The notes below the pieces were generated by a model that worked only from the letters and a program-made list of their open reading frames with translations, had not been told where the DNA came from and did no database searches. A program made the position numbers and the translations under genes. Below, in pieces: positions 1 through 8,105 of a DNA stretch of 19,344 nt; position 1 is the first letter of the stretch, and each line of letters starts with the position of its first letter. This DNA comes from JBBSDV01 sp038240335 (GTDB taxonomy: Bacteria > Chloroflexota > Dehalococcoidia > DSTF01 > JACRBR01): NCBI GenBank assembly GCA_038240335.1, contig JBBSDV010000037.1:1-19344 (forward strand), given 5' to 3'.

Positions 1-1824
1 GCGCAGCCCGACCACAATCTCAACCCTCCGCAGGCAGCGGCGTTTAACTGGAAGCCGCCGGTCTTCGGCATCGCAGCGGGCCTGATGCTCATTATCATGG
101 GCAACCTCGTCTGGGTATTTCAGTTCGCATCCGCGTACGGCATCGGCGGCAAGGGGCTGTACGACTGGGTCGACGTTTCCGGCCTCACCGCAAACGAGCC
201 TAGGCACGCGTGGTACCCCTCGCAGTTCTTCGCCTTCTTCGATGCCTCGCGCATCTACCCCCTGAACGGTCAGGACTTCCGCGCGATTACCGAGTTCCCG
301 ATGTTCAGCTTTCTCCTCGGCGACCTCCACCCGCACGTCATGGCGTTGCCGTTCGTCTTGCTCGTCATCGCGACCGCGCTGACGTTGTTCCGCAGCCCGG
401 CGCCGCTCGACATCACGTTTTGGCTCGAGCGGCCCCTCGTCCTTTTCGCGACGGCGATCATGCTCGGCGCGCTCGCGTTCGTCAACACGTGGGACATCGC
501 TACGATGGCCTTCGTCGTCGTCGCCGCGGCCTTCGTCGGCAACTTCACCCGCGTACGCGCGATCAATCTCGATCTCTTCATCCAGACGGCTACGTTCGCC
601 GTGCCGCTGCTCCTGGTCGCCATCCTCGCCTACCTCCCGTTCTACGTGAACTTCACGTCCCAGGCCGATGGCATCGGCGCCGTCGTCGCGAACGACGGCA
701 TCACGGTGCCAGCGACGCGCCCGTTCCACCTGCTGCTCTTCTGGGGGCCGCTCTTCGTCGTCGTCATTCCGTTTGTCGTCGCGCGATTGCTCGCCGCCCG
801 CGCGCGCATCACAAGCATGCTCGTCGCATTGTCTTTCGCGCCCGCCGCCATCGTCATCTTCGGCTGGGTGCTCGTCTTCGGTTGGGAGAAGGCGCGCGGC
901 AGCGCCAAGCTCGGCGTCAACGCCGGCAATCTCTTCGCGCAGATCGGCGACCGCGGCAGCGCGTGGCTCTCCGCCGCGTTCGTCGCTGCCGTGCTCGCGA
1001 CCGCGCTCCTCGCGTTGTGGCTCGAACTCACGTCCGACGAGGGCCGCGACGAACGCCAGAGCGTTATCTTCACGCTGACGATCACTGTGACGGCGATGCT
1101 TTTGATTCTCGGCTGTGAGTTCTTCTACGTCGGCGACGTCTTCAACTCGCGCATGAACACCGTCTTCAAGCTCTACTACCAGGCGTGGCTGCTCCTCGCG
1201 CTCGCCGGCGGCTTCTCGTTGTACTACCTCTCGTCGCGCTGGCGATTCAGCTTCCCGCGCGAACGCCAGTACCGCTACGTCTGGGCTGGCGGAGTCGCGA
1301 TCGTGCTCGCCGCGGCCGCCCTCTACCCGCTCGGCGGCGGATTCAACCGCACGCACGACGACAAGGGCAAACTCGCATCGGCCGAGCTCGCCGGCATCGC
1401 GCACTTCAACGCCGACGACCGGAACGGTATCGCCTGGCTCGAGCAGCGCGCGCAGGATCAAAACATAGTGATCGCCGAGGCCGTCGGCAACGATTACACA
1501 GAAGCGGGCCGCATCTCGTCGGCCACCGGCGTGCCGGCAATCCTCGGCTGGGGTGGCCACGAGGACCAGTGGCACGGTGACAACGGCAAGTCGCGTGCCG
1601 GCCGCTTCGAGGACGTTGAGCGGCTCTACCGCGCGTCGGACATGGCGTCCGTGATGCCAATCTTGCAGAAATACGGCGTAACGTACGTCTACGTCGGGCC
1701 ACTGGAACGTACGAAGTATCCGGAGGGGCTCGCGAAGTTCCAAGCCATGCCCGTGGTCTTCCAATCCGGAGCGGTTACGATATATCGAGCATCGAATCTG
1801 ACTGGCGAGGTCTCAGCCCAATGA
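1..1824 (+). CDS. Chlor_Arch_YYY / DUF2298 integral membrane protein, 5'-partial
   Basis: The reading frame is open from base 1, so the true start lies upstream; an internal ATG at 85 is not a credible start because coding continues before it. The protein has many hydrophobic segments and then a soluble C-terminal domain from about base 1400. Family hallmarks are visible: FPMFSFLLGDLHPHV near base 298, EFFYVGD at 1117-1137 (the place of the family's YYYxG motif), RMNTVFKLYYQAW just after it, and LGWGGHEDQWHG with YVYVGPLER in the soluble tail. The family (TIGR03662) has no established reaction. It is found in Archaea and Chloroflexi, usually near Agl23-type proteins. The stop overlaps the next gene's start as ATGA (1821-1824), so the two are probably translated together. 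A role in lipid-linked sugar transfer is inference from this pairing. Confidence 0.9.
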   Translation, partial: AQPDHNLNPPQAAAFNWKPPVFGIAAGLMLIIMGNLVWVFQFASAYGIGGKGLYDWVDVSGLTANEPRHAWYPSQFFAFFDASRIYPLNGQDFRAITEFPMFSFLLGDLHPHVMALPFVLLVIATALTLFRSPAPLDITFWLERPLVLFATAIMLGALAFVNTWDIATMAFVVVAAAFVGNFTRVRAINLDLFIQTATFAVPLLLVAILAYLPFYVNFTSQADGIGAVVANDGITVPATRPFHLLLFWGPLFVVVIPFVVARLLAARARITSMLVALSFAPAAIVIFGWVLVFGWEKARGSAKLGVNAGNLFAQIGDRGSAWLSAAFVAAVLATALLALWLELTSDEGRDERQSVIFTLTITVTAMLLILGCEFFYVGDVFNSRMNTVFKLYYQAWLLLALAGGFSLYYLSSRWRFSFPRERQYRYVWAGGVAIVLAAAALYPLGGGFNRTHDDKGKLASAELAGIAHFNADDRNGIAWLEQRAQDQNIVIAEAVGNDYTEAGRISSATGVPAILGWGGHEDQWHGDNGKSRAGRFEDVERLYRASDMASVMPILQKYGVTYVYVGPLERTKYPEGLAKFQAMPVVFQSGAVTIYRASNLTGEVSAQ

Positions 1825-4800
1825 GCGTTCAAGAACCAAACATCCCGTACGGCACGACGGGCGATCGCCTCAAGGCCTTCGCCGTCAATGCCCAGACGCG
1901 AGACCGCATCAGCGTCCTCGCGTCGAAGTACTGGGAGGTCGCGTCCTACGGGCTGCTCGTGATCGTCGCCGCCGTGCTGCGCTTCTACAACCTCGGCGCT
2001 CGCGCGATGCACCACGACGAGAGCCTCCACGGCTTCTTTAGCTACGGCTTCAAGAAGCAGCTCAGCCAGTTCTTCACGACCGGCTCGGCCCACGACTCCT
2101 ACAAGCACGTGCCGTTCATGCACGGGCCGTTCCAGTTCATCGGCAACGGCATCATGATGTGGATCTTCCAGGATGGCGAGTTCCAGGCACGCATCCTCGC
2201 CGCCACGATGGGCACGGCGATGGTCTTCATGCCGTTCCTTCTCCGCAAGCAGCTCGGCACCGTCGCCGCCCTCGCGACCGCCGCCTTCATCGCATTCTCG
2301 CCCACCCTGCTCTACTACAGCCGCTTTACGCGCGAAGACATCTACACGGCGTTCTGGACGCTCGGCATCGTCATCTTCGCCTGGCGCTACATCGCCTCGA
2401 AGGAGAACAAGTTCCTGTATCTCACCGCGGGCTTCATGGCCGGCTCCTTCTGTACGAAGGAGACGACGTTCATGACTGTCTTCGCCTTTGTGTTCTTCTT
2501 CGACTACATGTTCGCCGCTCACATCGCCGAGAAGATCCGCGCCAAATCGCCGGGCATGAGCCAGCCGATGTACGTCGCGCTCACCATCGGCCTGATCGCC
2601 GTAGCGGCGCCGATCGCCGTCGGCTGGCCGTTCATCGAATCGTGGCGCAAGAAATACGACCTCGACGAGATGCCGCCGGAGGCCAACCTCATCGTCGTCA
2701 TGGGAACGCTCGCCCTGCCGCAATACGCGGCGGGCGTACAACTCCTCCCCTTCTTCGGTGCAGACTGGAAGAACCGGGCCGGCGACACCGGTAATTTCCA
2801 CATCGCCGATGCGGAGGAGACGGTCGCCTACGTGAGTGTCTTCGGCCTCATCGCCGTCTCGACGGTGCTCGGGCTCCTCTGGCGGCCCCGCGTATGGCTG
2901 ATCGCCGCCGCCTGCTTCTGGATTCCGTTTATCCTCCTCTACACGACGTTCTTCTCGAACCCCGCCGGTTTCTTCTCCGGCATCTGGGGCTCGATGGACT
3001 ACTGGATCAGCCAGCAGGACGTCCGCCGCGGCAACCAGCCCGACTACTACTACTTCATCACCCTGCCGGTGTATGAGTTCCTGCCGCTCGTCATCTCGAT
3101 TGTCGCAGCACTCTACTACACCATTCGCGGCAAGCTGATGAACGCCGCCATCGTCGGCGGCGGCTTGCTCGCGATCCTTCTCCTGCTCGCCCTCCCGCCG
3201 GGGCCAGACATCCAAAAGGTGTCGTCCTTCCACATCATCTTGCCCTTTACGATCGTCCTTCTCGGCATCCTCGCCTTCCCGATGGATCGCCTCAACCGCT
3301 TCCTCCTGTTCTGGACCGTCATCACGACATTCGCGCTGACGATCGCCGGCGAGAAGATGCCGTGGCTCAACGTCCATATCGCGCTCCCGCTCGCCGTCGT
3401 CGCCGGCCGCTTCGTCGGCCAGATGCTCGAGGGCAACGACCTGCGCAAGGATCTGCCGAAGCTCGAACGCCTCGCGCCGTTCGCGTACGCGGCGATCGCC
3501 GCGGCGCTCGCCGTGCTCGTGTTCGTCATCGTCGGCCCGCTCTCGCTCGCGTCGCTCGGCGGCTGGATCCTCGCGATTGTCGCCGCTGTCTCGGTGTACT
3601 GGGCCTACAGCGGCTACAGCCGCAAGACGGCGTACCAGGTGGCCATGGTCGGCGCCGTCGCCGCGTTCGCCGTCTTCTCGGTGCGGGCAGGCGTGCTCGC
3701 CTCGTGGGGCCACCCCGACAATCCCTACAAGGGCGACGTCGCGACGCGCGATTACGGCGATGTGCCGGACGAGCTGCTCGTCTACACCCAAACCTCCGGC
3801 GACATCCCGGTGCTCCGCGACTCCATCGACAAGGCGGCGCAGGACTCCGGTCTCGGTCTCAATCTCCCGATTGTCGTCGACTCAGTCGACGGCTACACGT
3901 GGCCGTGGGCGTGGTACCTCCGCGACTACAAGGCGGTCTCGTACGCCACGATCGGCGCCAACTACACGCCGCCGCAAGGAGCCATCCTCCTCATAGCGCG
4001 GCAGGACGCCTCGAACGTTCAGCTCAACAACGCCTACCAGGAGGGCGTGCCCTACCACCACCGTCGCTGGTTCCCAGAGGAATACCGCGGCGCCGATGGC
4101 AAGTACTCGACGCATGACTTCTTCGGTGATCTCTTCTCGACGAGCGCCATCGGCAATTGGCTCGATTACTGGGTGCGCCGCACGCCGCCGAACGAGCTCG
4201 GTACCGTCGATGGCATCGCCTTCTTCCCGACGGGTCTCGATACGCTCACAGCGCCGCCTGCTGGCCCGACTGTGCGCACGGACGGGAACCAGCTCGTGAT
4301 CGGCGGCAACGGCACCCGCCAGGGCCAGCTCAACGGCCCGTCGGACGTCACGCTCGATGCCGCCGGCAACGTCTACATCGCCGATACGAACAACAACCGC
4401 GTCGAGAAGTACGACGCCCAGGGCAACTTCCAGGCCGTAGCCGGCGGCTTCGGCGCCGACTACCAGATGACGCAGCCGTGGTCGATGGTCGTCGCCCCAG
4501 ACGGCACCATCTTCGTCGCCGATACCTGGGCGCACAGGGTCACCAAGCTCGACAAGGATCTGAAGAAGGTCAAGGACTGGGGCGCCGGCGGCCAGACCGA
4601 TGCGGGCGGCGATCCATTCAAGCTCTTCGGCCCGCGCGACATCACGCTCACCGCCGACGGTCACGTCATGATCGTCGACACCGGCAACAACCGCGTCATC
4701 GAGTACACCGCCGACGGCGACTTCGTGCGTCAGTTCGGCAGCAAGGGTTCCGGCGACGGTCAGTTCAGCGAGCCGTCGAGCATCATGACCAACGCCAGCG

Positions 4801-5150
4801 GCGACATCTTTATCGCCGACTTCTGGAACAAGCGTATTGTCCATCTCGACAAGGACTTGAAGCCCAAGGGGGAGATCAAAATCGATTCGTGGGGCAGCAC
4901 CGCCGTCACCGACCGCGCGTACCTCGCGCTGCTGCCCGACGGCCGCATCCTCACGACCGACCCGTCGCAGGGTAAGGTGCTGGCGTTTAGCGCCGATGGC
5001 GCGGCGCTCGGCTCGTACGACCTGCCGAAGGAAGGTACGCAGCAGACCGCCCGGCCCGTTGGCATCGCCACGGACGGCACGAGCGTCGTCGTCGTCGACT
5101 CCGCTGGCAACGTCGCCCGTAAGATCCCGCTCGCCGACATCGTGAAATAG
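1821..5150 (+). CDS. Agl23-type GT-C membrane protein fused to C-terminal NHL beta-propeller
   Basis: This 1109-residue protein matches the TIGR03663 family (flippase activity-associated protein Agl23), which resembles dolichyl-phosphate-mannose protein mannosyltransferases at its N-terminus. The invariant features of the family are present: the acidic pair D66-E67 in MHHDESLHG, the tripeptide H101-G102-P103, and arginines R168 and R171 in SRFTRED. Hydrophobic segments fill roughly residues 45-620 and include GEKMPWLNVHIALPL. A soluble region follows, with the motif DGYTWPWAWYLRDY. From about residue 820 to the end there are six NHL-type repeats, of the form GPSDVTLDAAGNVYIADT, enough for one six-bladed propeller, probably outside the membrane. 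The ATG at 1821 overlaps the upstream stop and has a GAGG about 10 nt before it. The enzymatic activity is unproven; lipid-linked sugar transfer is the best inference. Confidence 0.9.
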   Translation: MSVQEPNIPYGTTGDRLKAFAVNAQTRDRISVLASKYWEVASYGLLVIVAAVLRFYNLGARAMHHDESLHGFFSYGFKKQLSQFFTTGSAHDSYKHVPFMHGPFQFIGNGIMMWIFQDGEFQARILAATMGTAMVFMPFLLRKQLGTVAALATAAFIAFSPTLLYYSRFTREDIYTAFWTLGIVIFAWRYIASKENKFLYLTAGFMAGSFCTKETTFMTVFAFVFFFDYMFAAHIAEKIRAKSPGMSQPMYVALTIGLIAVAAPIAVGWPFIESWRKKYDLDEMPPEANLIVVMGTLALPQYAAGVQLLPFFGADWKNRAGDTGNFHIADAEETVAYVSVFGLIAVSTVLGLLWRPRVWLIAAACFWIPFILLYTTFFSNPAGFFSGIWGSMDYWISQQDVRRGNQPDYYYFITLPVYEFLPLVISIVAALYYTIRGKLMNAAIVGGGLLAILLLLALPPGPDIQKVSSFHIILPFTIVLLGILAFPMDRLNRFLLFWTVITTFALTIAGEKMPWLNVHIALPLAVVAGRFVGQMLEGNDLRKDLPKLERLAPFAYAAIAAALAVLVFVIVGPLSLASLGGWILAIVAAVSVYWAYSGYSRKTAYQVAMVGAVAAFAVFSVRAGVLASWGHPDNPYKGDVATRDYGDVPDELLVYTQTSGDIPVLRDSIDKAAQDSGLGLNLPIVVDSVDGYTWPWAWYLRDYKAVSYATIGANYTPPQGAILLIARQDASNVQLNNAYQEGVPYHHRRWFPEEYRGADGKYSTHDFFGDLFSTSAIGNWLDYWVRRTPPNELGTVDGIAFFPTGLDTLTAPPAGPTVRTDGNQLVIGGNGTRQGQLNGPSDVTLDAAGNVYIADTNNNRVEKYDAQGNFQAVAGGFGADYQMTQPWSMVVAPDGTIFVADTWAHRVTKLDKDLKKVKDWGAGGQTDAGGDPFKLFGPRDITLTADGHVMIVDTGNNRVIEYTADGDFVRQFGSKGSGDGQFSEPSSIMTNASGDIFIADFWNKRIVHLDKDLKPKGEIKIDSWGSTAVTDRAYLALLPDGRILTTDPSQGKVLAFSADGAALGSYDLPKEGTQQTARPVGIATDGTSVVVVDSAGNVARKIPLADIVK

Positions 5151-5164
5151 CGAAGTGACGTACC

Positions 5165-5197
5165 GCACGAGGGCCGTAACGCGTTCGGCCCTCGTGC
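5165..5197 (+). terminator. 12-bp perfect hairpin downstream of the Agl23 gene
   Basis: GCACGAGGGCCG (5165-5176) pairs perfectly with CGGCCCTCGTGC (5186-5197) around a 9-nt loop, beginning 15 nt after the Agl23 stop codon. There is no uridine tract after the stem, so it may act as a U-less terminator or an RNA-stabilising 3' hairpin. It separates the first two genes from the promoter that follows. Confidence 0.6.
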
Positions 5198-5220
5198 TAA
5201 CATCGAAGCAGCTTGACAGA

Positions 5221-5249
5221 TTGACCCCCTTCGGGGTCACCCCTATAAT
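5221..5249 (+). promoter_or_regulatory. Sigma-70-like promoter with a palindrome in the spacer
   Basis: TTGACC (5221-5226, five of six consensus bases) and a perfect TATAAT (5244-5249) are separated by exactly 17 nt. Transcription would begin near 5256 and read into the flippase-like gene. The perfect inverted repeat TGACCCC-CTTC-GGGGTCA (5222-5239) overlaps the -35 box and fills most of the spacer, where a bound repressor would block polymerase. Confidence 0.7.
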
Positions 5250-5323
5250 GCCGTCGTTTCAGGCCGAACATAAAGTATCGCTTGTTCGGCAGGCGCCCCT
5301 ACGGCCGCCAGTGGAGTTCCCTG

Positions 5324-6451
5324 TTGCTCAAAAGCCGTAGCTTCTGGATCGGCATTATCGTCAGCGTCCTGGCGATCGCCGTCTTCGTCCTGACGAGCGA
5401 TGTCCGCCATCCCGCAAAGCTGCGAGACGCCTTTTCCGGCGTCAACTACTGGTGGATCGCCGCCTCTCTGCCGGTGTATTACGCCGCGCTGTGGATGCGG
5501 ACCCTCCGCTGGCAATACCTGCTGAAGCCCGTTCGACGAGTGCCGGCGCTGCGGCTGTACCCCGTCGTCATCATTGGCTTGATGGCCAATAACCTCATCC
5601 CTGCGCGAGCGGGCGAAGTGGCCCGCGCCTACGTCCTCGGCCAGCGCGAGAACATCAGCAAGACCACCGCGTTCGGAACTATCCTCGTCGATCGCGTGTT
5701 CGATGGGGTCACGCTGATTCCGATGCTGCTGATCGTCGCGGCCTTCGCCGGCGGCGATACGTACTTTTCCGTCGGATTCGGTCAGGAGCTGAACTTCGCC
5801 GGCCTCGGTCTCCTGATGGCGGTGCTGTTCGGCATCATCCTTGCCATCCTCTTCTACCTCGCGCTCTCGGATCGCGGGCGGCGCCAGCTGCACCAGATGG
5901 TGCACCGGTTCGCCCCCGCTAAGCTCAAGCCAAAAGTCGAGCAGCTGCTGCTCTCGTTCTTCGAGGGCCTCCACGCGCTGCGCAGCCCTGTCGATCTCGC
6001 CGCGGCATCCTTGATGTCCGCCGTGTCCTGGACGCTCGAAGCGTTGATGTATTACCTCGTCGCGCGCGGCTTCGGCATCCACGAAGGATTCCACATCTTC
6101 CTCCTCCTCACCGCAGCAGTGAACCTTGCGATCGCGATCGTCGCCACGCAGGGCGGCGTCGGCGCGTTCGAGTTCGTCGTCTCGAAGACGATTGTCGCGT
6201 TCGGCGTCACCGGCGGCGAATTCAAGGCGCTGTCGGAGGGCTATGCGATCGGCCTCCATGCCGTGCTGCTGTTCCCGATCGTCATCATCGGGCTCTATCT
6301 CATGTGGTCGATGCAGTTCAACTTCGGCGATATGCTGAGCGGCAAGAACGCCGACGGCGGCGACGCCGGCGGCACCGGCAACGACGAGAACACACCACCC
6401 GCGCGTGTCCCGCGATCCGCGGCCGCCATCGCCAAGCCGGAGCGCGTCTAA
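5324..6451 (+). CDS. Flippase-like lysylphosphatidylglycerol synthase TM (UPF0104) family protein
   Basis: This polytopic membrane protein belongs to the family of the LPG synthase membrane domain and the archaeal AglD C-terminal domain (COG0392). The signature NNLIPARAGEVARAYVLG lies at about residues 89-106 and is followed by an ILVDRVFDG segment. Several further hydrophobic helices run to about residue 335, and the tail is hydrophilic and rich in Gly, Asn and Asp. There is no aminoacyl-transferase domain, so lipid lysylation is unlikely; movement of a lipid-linked substrate is a family-level inference. I chose TTG at 5324 because GGAG (5313-5316) sits 7 nt before it and the protein then begins MLKSRSFWIG. 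TTG at 5282 is also in frame but has no ribosome binding site. The gene follows a strong promoter and abuts the flavoprotein gene, so the two form a transcription unit. Confidence 0.85.
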   Translation: MLKSRSFWIGIIVSVLAIAVFVLTSDVRHPAKLRDAFSGVNYWWIAASLPVYYAALWMRTLRWQYLLKPVRRVPALRLYPVVIIGLMANNLIPARAGEVARAYVLGQRENISKTTAFGTILVDRVFDGVTLIPMLLIVAAFAGGDTYFSVGFGQELNFAGLGLLMAVLFGIILAILFYLALSDRGRRQLHQMVHRFAPAKLKPKVEQLLLSFFEGLHALRSPVDLAAASLMSAVSWTLEALMYYLVARGFGIHEGFHIFLLLTAAVNLAIAIVATQGGVGAFEFVVSKTIVAFGVTGGEFKALSEGYAIGLHAVLLFPIVIIGLYLMWSMQFNFGDMLSGKNADGGDAGGTGNDENTPPARVPRSAAAIAKPERV

Positions 6452-7783
6452 GTGAAGGCAATCATCGTCGGCGGCGGCGTTGCCGGCATGACCACCGCGT
6501 ACCGCCTCATGCAGCAGGGCCACGAGGTCGAGCTGTACGAGGCGAGTCCCTACCTCGGCGGCCTCGTCCGCACTTTCGAGGTCGGCGGCAACCGCCTCGA
6601 AGCCTACTACCACCACATCTTCAGTACCGACACGACCATCATCAAGCTGATCAACGAGCTAGGACTCGGCGACAAGCTTCGCTGGATCGAATCGAAGGTC
6701 GGCTGGTTCGACCAGGGAAAGATCTTCCCGTTCGTCACCGCCGTCGATCTCCTGCGCTTTGCCCCGCTGCCTCCGCTCGATCGCGTCAAGCTCGGACTCA
6801 TGGCGGTGCGTCTCCGCGGCCGCGAAGAGTGGGCCGAGTTCGAGCACATCACCTGCAAGGACTGGATCGAAAAGAATGTCTCGAAGAAAGTCTTCGAGAA
6901 GATGTGGGGCCCGCTCCTCGAAGGCAAATACGGCGACGCCTACGATCAGGTGGCCATGGCCTGGCTCTGGAGCAAGATCCACCTCCGCTTCCAATCGCGC
7001 GAGGGCGGCAAAGAGAAGCTCGGCTACCTCATGGGCAGCTTCGCCGGCTACATCGACGAACTCGAGCGCCGCCTACGCGACGGTGGCGTCAAAGTCACAA
7101 CCGGCGCCGCCGTCCAGCAGATCACCGCCGAACACAACCGCGCCAACGGCATCATCCTCGCCGACGGGACGAAGCTGACTGCCGACGCCGTTGTCGCCGC
7201 CATCCCGTCGCTGCTCTTCAAGCAGATGGCGCCGCCGCTATCGGACGACTACGCCGGGCGGCTCGAGCACGTCAAGTGGCAGGGCGCGGTCTGCATGGTG
7301 CTGACGATGAAGCACTCGCTATCGAGCACCTACTGGATGAACATCGGCGACCGCACGATGCCGTTCCTCGCGCTTGTCGAGCACACGAACTTCATCGGCC
7401 CCGAGAACTACGATGGCAACCACATCCTCTACATCTCGAACTACCTCCGCCAGGATCACCCGTACTTCTCGATGAACGAAGACGAGCTCTGGGCGATCTT
7501 TGAGCCGGCGCTTAAGCGCATCAATCCGCAGTTCTCGTCCGATTGGATCAATCAGCGTTGGCTCTTCAAGGCGCCCTACGCCCAGCCCATCGTCCGCCTC
7601 GAATACAGCGCCCACAAGCCCGACCATCGCACCCCCGTCGACGGCCTCTACCTCGAAACGATGACCCAGATTTATCCCGAGGACCGCGGCCAGAACTACA
7701 GCATCAAGATGGGCGAAGAAGTCGCCCAGATGGTGATCGAAGACCACGCCCGCCACACCCCCCAACCCACCCCGACCGCGTAG
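6452..7783 (+). CDS. FAD-dependent amine-oxidase-like oxidoreductase (HemY/COG1232 type)
   Basis: The 443-residue protein opens with a classic FAD-binding beta-alpha-beta unit: G7-G8-G9-V10-A11-G12, an acidic residue E30 at the end of the second strand for ribose binding, and YLGGLVRTF just after it. A second flavin-binding signature near the C-terminus is GLYLETMTQIYPEDRGQNY. Such proteins are often labelled protoporphyrinogen oxidase. No haem genes are nearby, and the setting beside flippase- and Agl23-type genes favours a redox step on a polyprenyl lipid or nucleotide sugar instead; this is inference. The GTG start directly follows the upstream TAA, with GGAG at 6439-6442 placed 9 nt before it, so the genes are co-transcribed. 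The C-terminal tail is rich in Pro, Thr and His. Confidence 0.85.
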   Translation: MKAIIVGGGVAGMTTAYRLMQQGHEVELYEASPYLGGLVRTFEVGGNRLEAYYHHIFSTDTTIIKLINELGLGDKLRWIESKVGWFDQGKIFPFVTAVDLLRFAPLPPLDRVKLGLMAVRLRGREEWAEFEHITCKDWIEKNVSKKVFEKMWGPLLEGKYGDAYDQVAMAWLWSKIHLRFQSREGGKEKLGYLMGSFAGYIDELERRLRDGGVKVTTGAAVQQITAEHNRANGIILADGTKLTADAVVAAIPSLLFKQMAPPLSDDYAGRLEHVKWQGAVCMVLTMKHSLSSTYWMNIGDRTMPFLALVEHTNFIGPENYDGNHILYISNYLRQDHPYFSMNEDELWAIFEPALKRINPQFSSDWINQRWLFKAPYAQPIVRLEYSAHKPDHRTPVDGLYLETMTQIYPEDRGQNYSIKMGEEVAQMVIEDHARHTPQPTPTA

Positions 7784-8105
7784 CCGCAGCGACCGCCCCC
7801 ACCGCCGGCGTCGCAGCCCGACATCGCGGTACTACGAGCCGCTCCGGTTCCGCAAGCGAGCATGACATCCACGTCGCGAGATCTACCATTTAGTCTGCGA
7901 GAATCAATTCCGAACGCTCCGTTGCTCGGCCTCTATCGGATGGCCAGCCCAAGAAACAGGAAAAGTGCTAAACGATTACATAACGAAGTTGCAGCGACGC
8001 GCAACCGCCGCCCCGATCGATGGTATACGCCAATATCGCGTCGTCGCGTGCGGGTCGAACCACTACACTGATGGTGCGCGACATGAATCAGGAGTGACGA
8101 CGACC
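7784..8105. other. 322-bp intergenic stretch, no gene recognised
   Basis: No convincing gene lies here. A GC-rich imperfect hairpin just after the flavoprotein stop (7789-7797 with 7807-7814, one bulged C) could end transcription but has no T-tract. The middle part, about 7900-7995, is less GC-rich. TACACT at 8064-8069 is a possible -10 box for the next gene, without a recognisable -35. AGGAG at 8090-8094 is that gene's ribosome binding site. Confidence 0.5.

Noticed and set aside
1689..3791. 700-codon open frame on the minus strand
   Set aside because: It lies antisense to the YYY and Agl23 genes, is extremely rich in Arg, Glu, Asp and His with no domain, and results from GC-rich codon bias.
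3882..5240. 452-codon minus-strand open frame over the NHL region
   Set aside because: It mirrors the repeats of the real gene and has no recognisable fold or ribosome binding site.
5213..5249. TTGACA at 5213-5218 as the -35 of the flippase promoter
   Set aside because: The spacer to TATAAT would be 25 nt; TTGACC at 5221 gives the normal 17.
5243..6616. 457-codon minus-strand open frame
   Set aside because: It is antisense to the flippase-like and flavoprotein genes, with low-complexity acidic composition.
6452..7783. Protoporphyrinogen oxidase (haem synthesis) for the flavoprotein
   Set aside because: Only the general FAD amine-oxidase fold is visible and no haem-pathway gene is nearby, so the specific name is not supported.
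7862..8105. Small plus-strand frame at 7862 and an upstream extension of the zinc-ribbon gene to 7965
   Set aside because: Neither shows a family motif or a good ribosome binding site; zinc-ribbon proteins begin at the M-N-C-P found at 8106.
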